From Pantoea latae (GTDB taxonomy: Bacteria; Pseudomonadota; Gammaproteobacteria; Enterobacterales; Enterobacteriaceae): DNA of 64,000 nt. A program made the translations under genes and the position numbers. Each line of letters starts with the position of its first letter. Position 1 is the first letter of the stretch. Positions 19,423 through 29,308 of the stretch are shown here, piece after piece. The notes below the pieces were generated by a model, which did not search any database, was not told the DNA's origin, and worked only from the letters and a program-made list of their open reading frames with translations. The stretch lies in contig NZ_MWUE01000016.1 in the NCBI RefSeq assembly GCF_002077695.1, forward strand, positions 124,001 to 188,000, in the 5' to 3' direction.

Positions 19423-20298
19423 ATGAAGATGCGTTATTCCCCTGAATCACTGGAAGCCTTTGTGCAGACCGTCAGCAGCGGTTCTTTTTCTGCGGCGGCG
19501 CGCGCGCTGGGCAAAAGCCAGTCCACCATCAGCACGGCGGTCGCCGGGCTGGAAGACGATCTCGGCGTGACGCTGTTCGATCGCCGCGGACGTCAGCCGA
19601 TCCTGACCGATCAGGGCAGAGGCGTGCTGGCGCAGGTGCAGCAGATTCTGGCCGCCAGCGAACGGCTCGACGCGCTGGCGATCAGGCTGGCGCAGGGCGT
19701 CGAGCCGCGCCTGAGTTTTGCCGTCTCGGACTTCTGGCAAACCCAGCATCATGAACAGCTGCTAAAGCAGTTTGACGCACAGTTTCCGGAAATCGAGCTG
19801 GAGTGCATGATCGCGGAGGATGCCGACGTGCTGGATCTGCTGCAGGCGGGACGGGTGCATCTCGGCGTGGTGCGCGCGCAGCCGGCGCTGCCGCCCGATA
19901 TCGCCGTGGCGCGGCTGCAGGTCAATGCGGAGATGGCGATCTATATTCATCGAGACCATCCGCTGGCGCAGCAGCCAAGGCTAACAGAAAGCGCGCTGGA
20001 GCAGGTGCGTCAGCTGCGACTCAACACCTGGGTCGAGCCGAACGCGGTGGCGCCGCCGGGACGCGTCTGGTCAGCCCCGACCTATCTGCTGCTGCTGGAG
20101 ATGGCGGAGCAGGGGTTTGGCTGGAGCGTGCTGCCGCGCTGGCTGGTCACGCAGTTTGGCCATGAGGTGCTGAAAGAGCTGGCGCTGCCGGGCTGGCCGC
20201 AGCATATTGCGGTAGAAGCGATATGGTCACGGCGTAATCCGCCCGGGCCGGCGGGGCGCTGGATGATCGATCAGCTCTGCGCCCAGCCGCGCGCTTAG
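19423..20298 (+). CDS. LysR-family regulator, probably of the adjacent PACE gene
   Basis: A 291-aa LTTR: winged HTH at about 5-63 ([37 protein letters not shown]) and an effector-binding domain with LSFAVSDFW and [15 protein letters not shown]. It is transcribed divergently from the PACE transporter, which suggests it controls that gene (inference from gene order). Its stop overlaps the convergent ybaK stop by 4 bp. Confidence 0.88.
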   Translation: MKMRYSPESLEAFVQTVSSGSFSAAARALGKSQSTISTAVAGLEDDLGVTLFDRRGRQPILTDQGRGVLAQVQQILAASERLDALAIRLAQGVEPRLSFAVSDFWQTQHHEQLLKQFDAQFPEIELECMIAEDADVLDLLQAGRVHLGVVRAQPALPPDIAVARLQVNAEMAIYIHRDHPLAQQPRLTESALEQVRQLRLNTWVEPNAVAPPGRVWSAPTYLLLLEMAEQGFGWSVLPRWLVTQFGHEVLKELALPGWPQHIAVEAIWSRRNPPGPAGRWMIDQLCAQPRA

Positions 20299-20774
20299 TC
20301 GCGTCGGGCGATATCCGCCAGCGTGGCGTCGAGCAGGCGCGCCAGATCCTGCGCCGTCAGTTCCAGATCCAGACCGCGCTTGCCGCCGGAGACGAAAATA
20401 GTGGCGAAGTCGGCGGCGGAGCGATCGATCACCGTTGGCAGGCGCTTTTTTTGCCCCAGCGGGCTGATGCCGCCCACCAGATAGCCGGTCACGCGCTGCG
20501 CCAGCTGGGGATCTGCCATATCCGCCTTTTTCGCGCCCAGCGCTTTCGCCACCTTTTTCAGATCGAGCTGGCTGGAGACAGGGGTCACCGCCACCGCCAG
20601 CTGCTTCGGCTCGCCGTTCAGCGCCACCAGCAGCGTTTTATAGACCTGGCGCGCGTCAAGGTTGAGTTTTCTTACCGCTTCGTCGCCAAAATTTGTTTCG
20701 GCGCTATCATGTTCGTAAGGATGAAGCGTAAAGGTGACCTTTTGTTTTTCCAGCAGTTTTACAGCAGGCGTCAT
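20295..20774 (-). CDS. ybaK: YbaK, Cys-tRNA(Pro) deacylase
   Basis: Trans-editing enzyme that hydrolyses Cys mischarged onto tRNA-Pro. It is 159 aa, as in E. coli. Conserved features include FTLHPYEHD near residues 16-24, the catalytic lysine region VYKTLLVAL at about 43-51 and the [17 protein letters not shown] motif at about 101-117. It is convergent with the LysR gene, and its upstream region carries the ChiX sRNA on the opposite strand. Confidence 0.95.
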   Translation of the reverse strand: MTPAVKLLEKQKVTFTLHPYEHDSAETNFGDEAVRKLNLDARQVYKTLLVALNGEPKQLAVAVTPVSSQLDLKKVAKALGAKKADMADPQLAQRVTGYLVGGISPLGQKKRLPTVIDRSAADFATIFVSGGKRGLDLELTAQDLARLLDATLADIARRD

Positions 20775-20862
20775 AAAAATCTCCTTATAAGAAAAATCTT
20801 ATTCCTAAATTAAATAAATTAATGGTGGCGAAAGTTTGTGCTTTGCGCGAGAATTGGCTTCG

Positions 20863-20947
20863 CGCCAGCTGAAAGGCTGAGCGATAACCAAAATGATAAA
20901 CAAATTCCTCTTTGAAGGGCCGATAGCAATACCGGCCTTCTTTTTTT
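20863..20947 (+). ncRNA. chiX: ChiX (MicM/SroB) small regulatory RNA
   Basis: Hfq-dependent sRNA that silences the chitoporin gene chiP and is titrated by a chb mRNA trap. The seed AAATTCCTCTTTGA (20902-20915) is identical to the E. coli ChiX core. It is followed by a terminator hairpin AAGGGCCG / CGGCCTT and a seven-T run (20941-20947). A 5' hairpin (CAGC/GCTG, about 20865-20878) takes the place of the E. coli one. The position between ybaK and ybaP is also that of E. coli. The 5' end is approximate; I see no clear promoter. The T-run overlaps the ybaP stop codon on the other strand. Confidence 0.88.
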
Positions 20948-21746
20948 ATTGCTGTAGCAGCGTCGGCAAATTCTCTTCACCGTAAAGATGCAGCGCCCCC
21001 ACCGCCACCACATAGCGTCCGGCCGGCAGGGCGCGCAGTCGATCGCGCCATTCCTTGTTGCGTCGGGCAATCAGCGTATCGTTTAGCGCCGAGCTAAAGG
21101 TTGAAGGCAGCGCGATGCGCGGCTGGCGCGGCGGCGCGTCAAGCCACCAGCTCACCATCATCTGCAGCAGCCGCGCGTTAGTATGCCAGTGCGTCAGCGT
21201 ATCCTGCAGCAGCGCCATGCCGTCGTCCGGCAGGGATTTCAGCAGCGCGATTTGCACCTCCGCGGCCTCCAGCTCAATCACCGGTTTATTCAACTGCTTC
21301 GCCGCCTGCAGCAGCTGATAGTCGATGCCGTAGTCGGGGCGTAATCCCAGCCGCTGCGCCTGCTGCGCCTGCAGCATCAGCGCAATCTGCCAGGCGGGCA
21401 GGGTGTCGAGCATCGTCGGCGACAGATGAAGTTCGCCGCATAGCGCCTCAAAACGCGAGCGGTCGTCAGCCGTCAGCCGCCTCTCCAGCGGCTCGCGCGG
21501 ATCGATGTCGTCAAACGGCGAGCCGCCCTGAGTAATATCCGCCTCGACAATCAGCGCATCCGCCTTTTGCAGCTGCCGCAGCAGCCGCGCGGGCAGCGGC
21601 TGCATATCACGCGTGCCCATATGAATGCTGCCGACCAGATGCAGCAGACGATGGTCCAGCCGGATATCCTGGGCGGGCCAGCGATAGCTGGCGGGAAAGA
21701 GCCGGCCGATCAGCCCCTGCACACTGCGCCACATGCTGCCTGTCAT
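20946..21746 (-). CDS. ybaP: YbaP, TraB/GumN-family protein
   Basis: A 266-aa protein of the TraB/GumN (PF01963) family. The paired GXXH motifs are visible: LVGSIHMGT near residues 37-45 and VVAVGALHLYGEENL near the C-terminus. A conserved EADI follows the first motif. The family resembles Tiki-like metalloproteases, but the activity of YbaP is not established. ATGs at 21746 and 21734 are both possible. The stop overlaps the 3' T-run of chiX by 2 bp. Confidence 0.92.
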   Translation of the reverse strand: MTGSMWRSVQGLIGRLFPASYRWPAQDIRLDHRLLHLVGSIHMGTRDMQPLPARLLRQLQKADALIVEADITQGGSPFDDIDPREPLERRLTADDRSRFEALCGELHLSPTMLDTLPAWQIALMLQAQQAQRLGLRPDYGIDYQLLQAAKQLNKPVIELEAAEVQIALLKSLPDDGMALLQDTLTHWHTNARLLQMMVSWWLDAPPRQPRIALPSTFSSALNDTLIARRNKEWRDRLRALPAGRYVVAVGALHLYGEENLPTLLQQ

Positions 21747-21814
21747 TCCCTGTCCTTACTCAGTCAAAACGCCATGCTAGCGATTCCCGCCGCTGAAAAA
21801 CAGGGCAATAGCGG

Positions 21815-24328
21815 CTATTGTCGTGGCCGCGGGCAGAAGCGCAGCAGCCGGTTGGCGTTGCCGACCACGGTAATCGAGGAGAGCGCCATCGCCGCGCCCG
21901 CCACCACCGGGCTGAGCAGCGCGCCGGTCAGCGGATAGAGCGCGCCCGCCGCCAGCGGAATGCCCAGGCTGTTATAGATAAACGCCCCCAGCAGGTTCTG
22001 ACGAATATTGCGCAGCGTGGCGCTGGCCAGCGCCAGCGCGTCGGCGACGCTGTTGAGATCGGCGCGCATCAGGGTGATGGGCGCGGTTTCCACCGCGACG
22101 TCGCTGCCGCCGCCCATGGCGATGCCGACATCCGCCTGCGCCAGCGCCGGGGCGTCGTTAATGCCGTCGCCCACCATAGCGACGCGACGTCCCTGCTGCT
22201 GCAGCGCGGCGATGGTCTGCGCTTTCGCTTCCGGCAGCACGCCGGCAATCACCTCGTCGATGCCCGCTTCCTGCGCAATGGCGCGCGCGGTCTCTTCCCG
22301 GTCGCCGGTCAGCATCATCAGGCGGTAGCCCGCCTGACGCAGCCGCGCCAGCGCCGCTTTGCTCTCTGGCCGCAGACGATCGCGCAGCGTAATCAGGCCA
22401 ATGAGTTCGCCCGCTTGCGCCAGCAGCACCGGGGTGGCGCCCTGACGTGACAGCCGCTCGATATCCGGCTGCGCCTGCTGCAGATCGACAGCGTTATCCT
22501 GCATCAGCGCCGCGTTGCCCAGCAGCAGCGCCTTGCCGTCGAGTATGCCGCTGACGCCTTTGCCGCGTATTGTACGAAATTGCGCTATCTCGCCGCTGCT
22601 CGCCGCGCCTGCCGCCGCGACGATCGCCTGCGCCAGCGGATGACTGGCGTTTCGCTCCAGCGCGGCGGCGGCCTGCACCACCGCGTCGCGCGACCAGTCG
22701 CGCCACGTCAGCACCTCATCAAGCTGCGGCGCGCCGGCGGTGAGCGTGCCGGTTTTATCAAACACCAGCGTATCGATGCGGCTGGCGCGCTGCAGCGCGT
22801 CGGCGTCGCGCACCAGCACGCCTAATTCGGCGGCGCGCCCGACGCCCGCGATAATCGACATCGGCGTCGCCAGGCCCAGCGCGCAGGGGCAGGCGATAAT
22901 CAGCACCGTGGTGGCGATCACCAGCGTGTAGGCGATCTGCGGCTGTGGGCCGAACAGATACCAGATCGCCGCGCTGATCAGCGCGATGGCGACCACCACC
23001 GGCACAAATACCGCCGAAATGCGGTCGGCAAGGCGACCGACGTCGGGCTTGCTGCTTTGCGCCTGACGCACCAGATGGATAATGCGCGACAGCGCGGTGT
23101 GCTGGCCCGTTGCGCGCGCCACAAAGCGCACCGCGCCGTCCTGCACCAGCGTGCCGGCATAGACCTTGTCGCCGACGCGCTTGCCCTGCGGCACCGCCTC
23201 GCCGGTCAGCATCGCCTCGTCGAGCCACGCCTCGCCCTCGCTGATTTCGCCGTCCACCGGCACGCGATCGCCCGTGGTGAGGCGCAGCGTCATGCCCGGC
23301 TGCACCGCGCTGAGCGGCACCTGCACTTCGCCCTGTTCGCTGACGAGGCGCGCCTGCGCGGGCGTCAAATCGAGCAGCCGCTCAAGCGCTTTAGAGGAGC
23401 GCTGGCGCGCGCGCTGCTCCAGCGCGTGGCCGAGGTTGATCAGGCCGATAATCATTACGCTGGCTTCAAAATAGAGATGCCGCGCCTGCATCGGGAAAAA
23501 AGCGGGCCAGAGGGCGACGCTAATGGAGTAGATCCAGGCGGCGGCGGTGCCGAGCGCCACCAGCGTATCCATGGTGGCGCTGCCGTTGCGCAGGCTGCGC
23601 CAGGCGCTGCGATAAAAATGGCCGCCAGCCACCACCATAATCAGCAGCGTCGCCGCGCCAATGGCGAGCCACAGGCTGCGGTTGGCGTCGCTGAGCATCA
23701 TATTGTCGCCGAGCATGCCCCAGATCATCAGGGGCGCGCCGAACGCCAGCGCCAGCGCCGCCTGCCAGCTAAAGCGGCGCATCGCTTTGCGCGCGCTGCT
23801 CTGCTGTTTGTCGCGTCGCTCCTGTTCATCCTGCACCGGCTGAGCGTGGTAGCCGGCCGCGTCAACCGCCTCGACCAGCTGCTGCGCAGAGACGTCGCCC
23901 ATTACCAGCGCGCTGCGTTCGCCGAGGTTGACGCGCGCCTGAGTCACGCCGGGCACCTTCTCCAGCGCTTTTTCCACCCGGCTGACGCAGCTGGCGCAGC
24001 TCATGCCGTCAATAAGCAGAAACTGCGCGTTTTCAGGCTGCTGTGCCGGTTGGGTTTCTGCCACCGTTGTCAGCGCCTCCGGCGGCGGCTCTGAAGCTGT
24101 CAACGGCTCAGGCTTTGGGTGGCTGTCGCCGTTCAGCGTGGCGTGATAGCCCGCCTCTTCCACGGTGGCAATCAGCGCGGCGGCATCGGCGCTGCCTGTG
24201 ACCTGCGCCTCCTGCTGGGTGACGCTGGCCTGTTCGACATCATCGCGCTGTTCAAGCGCCTCTTTAACGCGTTTTACGCAGTGGCCGCAGGAGAGACCTT
24301 CCAGCGCCAGAGAAATGGTATGAGACAT
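21815..24328 (-). CDS. copA: CopA, Cu(I)-exporting P1B-type ATPase
   Basis: Inner-membrane ATPase pumping Cu+ (and Ag+) from cytoplasm to periplasm. The 837 aa (E. coli 834) carry two N-terminal metal-binding domains (C14/C17 and C111/C114) and eight membrane segments. The transport motif CPC is at 480-482, actuator TGEA at 375-378, phosphorylation site DKTGT with Asp524, and the hinge GDGIND follows. The start gives [14 protein letters not shown]; a longer frame is open but unsupported. It is transcribed from the CueR-controlled promoter at 24385-24415. The E. coli neighbours glsA and ybaT are missing. Confidence 0.97.
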   Translation of the reverse strand: MSHTISLALEGLSCGHCVKRVKEALEQRDDVEQASVTQQEAQVTGSADAAALIATVEEAGYHATLNGDSHPKPEPLTASEPPPEALTTVAETQPAQQPENAQFLLIDGMSCASCVSRVEKALEKVPGVTQARVNLGERSALVMGDVSAQQLVEAVDAAGYHAQPVQDEQERRDKQQSSARKAMRRFSWQAALALAFGAPLMIWGMLGDNMMLSDANRSLWLAIGAATLLIMVVAGGHFYRSAWRSLRNGSATMDTLVALGTAAAWIYSISVALWPAFFPMQARHLYFEASVMIIGLINLGHALEQRARQRSSKALERLLDLTPAQARLVSEQGEVQVPLSAVQPGMTLRLTTGDRVPVDGEISEGEAWLDEAMLTGEAVPQGKRVGDKVYAGTLVQDGAVRFVARATGQHTALSRIIHLVRQAQSSKPDVGRLADRISAVFVPVVVAIALISAAIWYLFGPQPQIAYTLVIATTVLIIACPCALGLATPMSIIAGVGRAAELGVLVRDADALQRASRIDTLVFDKTGTLTAGAPQLDEVLTWRDWSRDAVVQAAAALERNASHPLAQAIVAAAGAASSGEIAQFRTIRGKGVSGILDGKALLLGNAALMQDNAVDLQQAQPDIERLSRQGATPVLLAQAGELIGLITLRDRLRPESKAALARLRQAGYRLMMLTGDREETARAIAQEAGIDEVIAGVLPEAKAQTIAALQQQGRRVAMVGDGINDAPALAQADVGIAMGGGSDVAVETAPITLMRADLNSVADALALASATLRNIRQNLLGAFIYNSLGIPLAAGALYPLTGALLSPVVAGAAMALSSITVVGNANRLLRFCPRPRQ

Positions 24329-24384
24329 ATCAGGCTCCTGTTGTGTTGCCGTTAACAATGCGAGCTTTTTATCACTCGTGTTAC

Positions 24385-24415
24385 AGGCTAAACCTTCCAT
24401 CAAGGGGAAGGTCAA
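24385..24415 (-). promoter_or_regulatory. CueR-dependent copA promoter and operator
   Basis: On the minus strand, -35 TTGACC (24415-24410) and -10 TAGCCT (24390-24385) are separated by an unusually long 19-bp spacer, as required by MerR-type activators. The spacer holds a dyad ACCTTCC / GGAAGGT (24392-24412), the CueR box of E. coli copA. CueR would underwind this spacer when bound to Cu+. Confidence 0.93.
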
Positions 24416-24465
24416 ACTATTTTTAAGAGCACGGGCCGCGATCGATTTTTTACCGGGAGAGCAGA

Positions 24466-24882
24466 GTGAACATCAGCGATGTGGCGAAAAAAACCGGGTT
24501 GACCAGCAAGGCGATCCGTTTCTATGAAGAGAAGGGCGTGGTGACGCCGCCACTGCGCAGCGACAACGGCTATCGCCGCTACAGCGCGCATCATCTTGAT
24601 GAGCTAAATTTACTGCGCCAGGCGCGACAGGTGGGCTTTACCCTCGATGAGTGTCGCGAGCTGGTGACGCTGTTCAACGATCCGACGCGTCACAGCGCCG
24701 ACGTCAAGGCGCGCACGCTGCAAAAAGCGGCAGAGATCGCCACTCATATCGACGAGCTGCAGGCGATGCGCATGCGGCTGCTGGCGCTGGCCGACGCCTG
24801 TCCCGGCGACGAGAACGCAGAGTGCCCGATCATCAATAACCTGGCAGGCTGCTGCGGTCGTAAAGAGGGAAGGGCGGACTAG
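24466..24882 (+). CDS. cueR: CueR, MerR-family copper-sensing activator
   Basis: Activates copA (and cueO elsewhere) in response to Cu+, Ag+ or Au+. It is 138 aa starting at GTG 24466 with GGGAGAG upstream. The N-terminal HTH ([22 protein letters not shown]) is followed by a dimerisation helix. The metal-binding loop has Cys112 and Cys120 ([11 protein letters not shown]), with Ser77 also conserved, which specifies +1 ions. A CC pair is kept at 129-130. It is divergent from copA. Confidence 0.97.
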   Translation: MNISDVAKKTGLTSKAIRFYEEKGVVTPPLRSDNGYRRYSAHHLDELNLLRQARQVGFTLDECRELVTLFNDPTRHSADVKARTLQKAAEIATHIDELQAMRMRLLALADACPGDENAECPIINNLAGCCGRKEGRAD

Positions 24883-25325
24883 CGCGGCCTGATATGCAGC
24901 GTAATGCCCTCAATGCCCGTAACGATAACCCTGGCGCCTGCGGGCAGATCCTGGTCAGCCTGCACGCGCCAGCTGCTGTCGCCCAGCTTCACATGGCCGA
25001 TGCCGTTCACCAGCGGCGCATCCAGCGTCAGCAGCGAGCCGATCAGCTGCGCGCCGCGCTGGTTAAGCGAGTTGGGCTGCTGGCTGCGCTCGCGATGGCG
25101 CATCCAGCGATACCAGAGATAGACGCAGACCAGCGTCAACACGGCGAACAGCGAGCCCTGCGCCGTCCAGCTAAAGGGCGCCAGCCACTCCACCACGCCG
25201 ACCAGCACCGCCGCGATGCCGCTCCACAGCAGGTAGCCGCTGGTGCCGAGCATCTCCGCCGCCAGCAGCAGGCCGCCCAGCGTCAGCCAGAACCAGTGCG
25301 GATGGGCGACGATCTCCATCAGCAT
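24879..25325 (-). CDS. ybbJ: YbbJ, NfeD-like membrane protein
   Basis: A 148-aa protein with three hydrophobic helices in the first ~75 residues ([25 protein letters not shown]) and a C-terminal OB-fold NfeD domain ([26 protein letters not shown]). The family pairs with SPFH proteins, here QmcA: its ATG overlaps the qmcA stop (TGATG), as in E. coli. Proposed role is membrane protein quality control. The alternative start is two codons later. Its stop overlaps the convergent cueR end. Confidence 0.93.
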   Translation of the reverse strand: MLMEIVAHPHWFWLTLGGLLLAAEMLGTSGYLLWSGIAAVLVGVVEWLAPFSWTAQGSLFAVLTLVCVYLWYRWMRHRERSQQPNSLNQRGAQLIGSLLTLDAPLVNGIGHVKLGDSSWRVQADQDLPAGARVIVTGIEGITLHIRPR

Positions 25326-26239
25326 CAGCGTGTCGACTCAGAGGAGGAGCCTTTCAGCAGTTCGCTGATGCCGGCAACCGATCCCAGCAGACTGCTGGCA
25401 TCCAGCGGCATCATCACCACCTTGCTGTTGCTGGCTTCGCCGATTTTCTGCAGCGCGTCGGTGTATTTCTGCGCCACGAAGTAGTTCACCGCCTGGATAT
25501 TGCCCGCGGCGATCGCTTCAGAGACCATTTTCGTCGCGGCGGCTTCTGCTTCTGCCTGGCGCTCGCGCGCCTCGGCCTGCAGAAACGCCGAGGTGCGTTC
25601 CCCTTCGGCTTTCAGGATGCGCGACTGCTTGTCGCCTTCGGCGCGCAGGATCGCCGCCTGGCGCACGCCTTCCGCCGCCAGAATATCGGCGCGCTTGGTG
25701 CGCTCCGCCTTCATCTGCGCGTTCATGGCGGCGATCAGCTCCTGCGGCGGCCGCACGTCGCGGATCTCAATGCGGGTGATCTTGACTCCCCAGGGATTGG
25801 TCGCCTCGTCGACGATATGCAGCAGCCGGGTGTTGATGTTATCGCGCTGCGACAGCATCTCATCCAGCTCCATGCCGCCGAGGACGGTGCGGATATTTGT
25901 CATGGTGAGATTGATGATCGCCAGCTCAAGGTTGCTGACCTCATAGGCGGCACGCGCCGGATCCACCGCCTGAATAAAGCAGACGGCGTCGATGGTGACG
26001 TTGGCGTTGTCTTTGGAGATCACTTCCTGCGAGGGGATGTCGAGCACCCGTTCCATCATATTGATCTTGCGACCGATACGATCCATAAAGGGCACCACCA
26101 GGCTCAGGCCCGGTTGCAGCGTGCGGGTGTAGCGCCCGAAGCGCTCCACGGTCCACTGATAGCCCTGCGGCACGATTTTAACGCCTGCCCATACCGTGAC
26201 CAGCGCCAGCACGATCAGCGCGGGAATGACTGTCAACAT
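25325..26239 (-). CDS. qmcA: QmcA, SPFH/stomatin-family membrane protein
   Basis: A 304-aa inner-membrane protein associated in E. coli with FtsH-HflKC quality control. One N-terminal transmembrane helix ([16 protein letters not shown]) precedes the SPFH/band-7 domain ([40 protein letters not shown]) and an Ala/Glu/Arg-rich coiled coil (about 185-240). It forms a translationally coupled pair with ybbJ. Confidence 0.95.
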   Translation of the reverse strand: MLTVIPALIVLALVTVWAGVKIVPQGYQWTVERFGRYTRTLQPGLSLVVPFMDRIGRKINMMERVLDIPSQEVISKDNANVTIDAVCFIQAVDPARAAYEVSNLELAIINLTMTNIRTVLGGMELDEMLSQRDNINTRLLHIVDEATNPWGVKITRIEIRDVRPPQELIAAMNAQMKAERTKRADILAAEGVRQAAILRAEGDKQSRILKAEGERTSAFLQAEARERQAEAEAAATKMVSEAIAAGNIQAVNYFVAQKYTDALQKIGEASNSKVVMMPLDASSLLGSVAGISELLKGSSSESTR

Positions 26240-26262
26240 ATAACCTCCAGATTGTTAGATAA

Positions 26263-26284
26263 CGGGCCGAGTCGCTTCGGCCCG
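26263..26284 (-). terminator. hairpin between ybbN and qmcA
   Basis: Perfect stem CGGGCCGA / TCGGCCCG with a 6-nt loop, 16 bp beyond the ybbN stop on the minus strand. There is no good T-run, so termination is likely but not certain. Confidence 0.5.
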
Positions 26285-26300
26285 ATGCCGCGGGGGCGAC

Positions 26301-27158
26301 TCAGTAAAGCAGCGAGTAGAGCTGACGGCGATAGCGAGCGGCGAGCGCGTCGCCGGTGCCGAGCGCCGCCAGAATCTCCTGCAGCATTTTACGAACCTGA
26401 CCCTCACCCGAATTTAAATCACGCTTCAGAAAGCCGAGCAGCAGCTCCAGCGCCTCTTCGTTGCGTCCGACCTGATGCAGCTGTAATGAGAGCTTAGCCG
26501 CCAGTTCTGCGTTAGCCGGATCGCGCTCCAGCTGCGCCTGTAGCTGCTGAATTTCCGGCGTATCCGCCGCCTGCTTCAGCAGATCGATCTGCGCCATCAG
26601 GCTCTGATAGCGCGTATCCTGATCCTGCAGCGGCACCTTCGCCAGCACCTCTTCCGCTTCGTCGCTGCGGTTCAGGGTAATCAGCACCTCTGCCAGCAGG
26701 AAGCCGATTTCGCTCGCCTGGTGACTAAGCTGCCAGGCCTCTTTCAGCAGCGGCAGCGCCTCCAGCGGCTTGCCTTCGTCCATCAGCGCCAGCGCCTGCT
26801 GCGCTTTCAGCTCCTCTTCGCGCGGCAGCACTTTTTCCAGCAGCGCGCGGACCGCTTCTTCCGGCTGCGGCCCCTGGAAGCCGTCGACCGGCTGGCCGTT
26901 CTGGAACAGATAGACCGTGGGAATCGAACGCAGGCCAAACTGCGACGCCACCATCTGTTCTTTGTCGCAGTCGAGCTTCGCCAGAATAAACTGGCCGGCG
27001 TACTCCTGCGCCAGCCGCTCCAGCAGCGGCGTCAGCTGCTGGCAATGTTGGCTGCGATCCGACCAGAAATAGAACAGCACCGGGATCTGCATGGACTGTT
27101 CCAGCGTCTGATGCAGGTTGGATTCGTTGATGTCGATAATCGAAGCTTGTGGTGACAT
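26301..27158 (-). CDS. cnoX: CnoX (YbbN), chaperedoxin
   Basis: Holdase and redox partner that protects GroEL substrates under bleach stress. It is 285 aa. The N-terminal thioredoxin fold (1-110) carries SQHC at 36-39 in place of CxxC, plus Cys64 (LDCDKEQ), both as in the E. coli protein, which lacks oxidoreductase activity. The C-terminal half is TPR-like. In E. coli fetAB (ybbLM) separates it from qmcA; those genes are absent. Confidence 0.95.
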   Translation of the reverse strand: MSPQASIIDINESNLHQTLEQSMQIPVLFYFWSDRSQHCQQLTPLLERLAQEYAGQFILAKLDCDKEQMVASQFGLRSIPTVYLFQNGQPVDGFQGPQPEEAVRALLEKVLPREEELKAQQALALMDEGKPLEALPLLKEAWQLSHQASEIGFLLAEVLITLNRSDEAEEVLAKVPLQDQDTRYQSLMAQIDLLKQAADTPEIQQLQAQLERDPANAELAAKLSLQLHQVGRNEEALELLLGFLKRDLNSGEGQVRKMLQEILAALGTGDALAARYRRQLYSLLY

Positions 27159-27194
27159 GACTAAGTCTCTTGGCAGAAAGTGTTTAAAGAATAT

Positions 27195-27210
27195 GGGGCC
27201 AGACGGCCCC
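27195..27210 (-). terminator. hairpin after ybbO
   Basis: Stem GGGGCC / GGCCCC with AGAC loop, downstream of ybbO on the minus strand and before cnoX. No T-tract. Confidence 0.4.
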
Positions 27211-27226
27211 GCTTCAAGATGAATTC

Positions 27227-28000
27227 TCAGCGGCTGCTCAAAATGCGATCCAGCATCCAGCCCGGCAGCACTCTTTTCAGGATGCTCATCGCATGTGCGA
27301 CCAGCGTCACCGGATAGCGCAGGCGCGGACGCGGGCTCTCCAGCGCGTGGTGCAGCTTGGGCAGGATCGCCTGCGGCGGCAGGGTGAAACGCGCGGCGAT
27401 GCCGGGATTGCGTACCGGTTTGCCCGGCTCGCCCTGAGTGACGTTATCGGTAAAGCGGCTGTGGATCGGCCCGGGCTCGATCAGGCTGACGCGCACGCCG
27501 CTGCCGCGCAGTTCAAGGCGCAGCGCGTCGCTCCAGGCCTCCAGCGCATATTTGCTGGCGGCGTAGGCGCCGCGGCCGGGCGTGGAGATCAGCCCCATCA
27601 CCGAGCTGGTGTTGACGATACGCGCGTCGCCGCTCGCCTCCAGCGCCGGCAGCAGCCGCATCGTCAGCTGATGGGTGCCGAAAAAGTTGGTGGAGAACTG
27701 CTTCTCCAGCTGCTGGCGCGACAGGGTGCGCAGCGGGCCGTAAAGGCCAAAGCCGCCGTTGTTGAACAGTGCGAACAGGCGATGATCCGTTAGCGCGAGG
27801 ATCTCATCGGCCGCGCGGTCGATGCTTGCCGCGTCGTCGAGATCCAGCGCGACGCCGATAAAGCCCTGCGCGCGCATCTGCGTCACATCTTCTGCCTTGC
27901 GGCAGGCGGCGATCACCCGATAGCCGCGCGCCTGCAGATCCTGCGCCGCGACCAGCCCGATACCGCTGGAGCAGCCGGTGATGACAATGGTTTTTTGCAT
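27227..28000 (-). CDS. ybbO: YbbO, short-chain dehydrogenase/reductase
   Basis: A 257-aa classical SDR: NAD(P)-binding TGCSSGIG at about residues 8-15, NNGG motif (usual NNAG) near 88, and catalytic YAASK after the SSVMGLIS strand. E. coli YbbO reduces aldehydes. The start at 28000 ([10 protein letters not shown]) is preferred over an in-frame ATG four codons upstream, which has no ribosome site. It is flanked by tesA and cnoX as in E. coli. Confidence 0.92.
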   Translation of the reverse strand: MQKTIVITGCSSGIGLVAAQDLQARGYRVIAACRKAEDVTQMRAQGFIGVALDLDDAASIDRAADEILALTDHRLFALFNNGGFGLYGPLRTLSRQQLEKQFSTNFFGTHQLTMRLLPALEASGDARIVNTSSVMGLISTPGRGAYAASKYALEAWSDALRLELRGSGVRVSLIEPGPIHSRFTDNVTQGEPGKPVRNPGIAARFTLPPQAILPKLHHALESPRPRLRYPVTLVAHAMSILKRVLPGWMLDRILSSR

Positions 28001-28030
28001 ATCTTTACCCATAAAAAGCGCGCGCCCCGG

Positions 28031-28654
28031 TTACTCGTGCTTAACTAAGGGAGCCAGTTCTTTCGCCATCAGCTCGGCGATAAAGGGCTGCGCATCGGGG
28101 TTAGGATGAATGCCGTCCTGCTGCATCCATTCCGGTTTCAGATAGACCTGCTCCATAAAAAAGGGCACCAGAGGAATGTTGTACTGCTGTGCCAGTCTGG
28201 GATAGATCCCGCTGAACGCTTCCGTATAACGCCGCCCGTAATTGGCGGGCAGGCGAACCTGCATCAGCAGCGGTCTGGCGTTCGCCGCCTTCACGTCGTC
28301 GATGATCTTACGCAGATCCTGCTCGATTGCCTGCGGCGGAAAGCCGCGCAGTCCGTCGTTACCGCCCAGTTCGATTAACACCCACTGCGGCTGATGCTGT
28401 TTTAATAGCGCCGGTAAGCGCGCCAGCCCCTGCGCGGCGGTATCGCCGCTGATGCTGGCGTTTACTACTTCAGGCTGCTGCCAGCTGTTGTTCAGCAGGC
28501 TCGGCCAGGCCGCGCTGGCCGACATGCGATAGCCGGCGCTCAGGCTGTCGCCTAACACTAATAAGGTGCTCGCAGCGGAGACATGCGACACCAGCAGAAG
28601 AACGGAAAACAGGAAAGCGTAATGCCAGCGGAAAACATTCTTGAAGTTCATCAT
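28031..28654 (-). CDS. tesA: TesA, acyl-CoA thioesterase I / protease I / lysophospholipase L1
   Basis: Periplasmic SGNH hydrolase acting on acyl thioesters and lysophospholipids. It is 207 aa. A signal peptide covers 1-27. The block I motif is GDSLS with nucleophile Ser37, block III GGNDGLRG, and block V DGIHPN with the catalytic Asp and His. A longer frame extends to 28846, but MMNFKNVFRW is the conserved start. Its first 33 bp overlap the start of divergent ybbA. Confidence 0.96.
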   Translation of the reverse strand: MMNFKNVFRWHYAFLFSVLLLVSHVSAASTLLVLGDSLSAGYRMSASAAWPSLLNNSWQQPEVVNASISGDTAAQGLARLPALLKQHQPQWVLIELGGNDGLRGFPPQAIEQDLRKIIDDVKAANARPLLMQVRLPANYGRRYTEAFSGIYPRLAQQYNIPLVPFFMEQVYLKPEWMQQDGIHPNPDAQPFIAELMAKELAPLVKHE

Positions 28655-29308
28655 CTTACAAAGTCCGTCGGTCAGGGAGAGCATCAGTTGATCATCCTCA
28701 CCGGAGTTGACTTCATTGTCAAACGGGCCGAGACCATTGCGCTGATCGGCGAGTCCGGCTCCGGCAAGTCGACGCTGCTGGGCATTCTGGCCGGGCTCGA
28801 CGACGGCAGCAGCGGCGAGGTCAACCTGCTGGGGCAGCCGCTGCATCAGCTCGATGAAGAGCAGCGCGCCGCGCTGCGGGCGACGCAGGTCGGCTTCGTG
28901 TTTCAGTCCTTTATGCTGGTGCCGACGCTTAACGCGCTGGAGAACGTGCAGCTGCCTGCGCTGCTGCGCGGCGAGAGCGACCGCCAGAGCCGCGAGCAGG
29001 CGCGCGAGCTACTAACCCAGCTGGGGCTGGCCGAGCGTTTGTCCCATCTGCCCGCGCAGCTTTCCGGCGGCGAGCAGCAGCGCGTGGCGCTGGCGCGCGC
29101 CTTCAGCGGGCGTCCCGGCCTGCTGTTCGCCGACGAGCCGACCGGCAATCTGGACCGTAAAACCGGCGACCGCATCGCCGATCTGCTGTTTTCCCTCAAC
29201 CGCGACTACGCCACCACGCTGATTCTGGTGACGCATGACGAGCAGCTGGCGGCGCGCTGCGACCGTCGCCTGCGGCTGCGCGACGGCAAAGTGTGGGAGG
29301 AGCAATGA
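28622..29308 (+). CDS. ybbA: YbbA, ABC transporter ATPase (MacB/LolD type)
   Basis: A 228-aa nucleotide-binding protein: Walker A GESGSGKST, Q-loop FVFQSFML, signature LSGGEQQRVALARA, Walker B LLFADEPTGNLD and H-loop VTHD. It partners the permease YbbP. The start MPAENILEVHHL (28622) has AGGA upstream and lies inside the 5' end of the divergent tesA, so the two coding regions overlap head to head by 33 bp. The ATGA overlap with ybbP indicates coupled translation. Confidence 0.95.
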   Translation: MPAENILEVHHLTKSVGQGEHQLIILTGVDFIVKRAETIALIGESGSGKSTLLGILAGLDDGSSGEVNLLGQPLHQLDEEQRAALRATQVGFVFQSFMLVPTLNALENVQLPALLRGESDRQSREQARELLTQLGLAERLSHLPAQLSGGEQQRVALARAFSGRPGLLFADEPTGNLDRKTGDRIADLLFSLNRDYATTLILVTHDEQLAARCDRRLRLRDGKVWEEQ

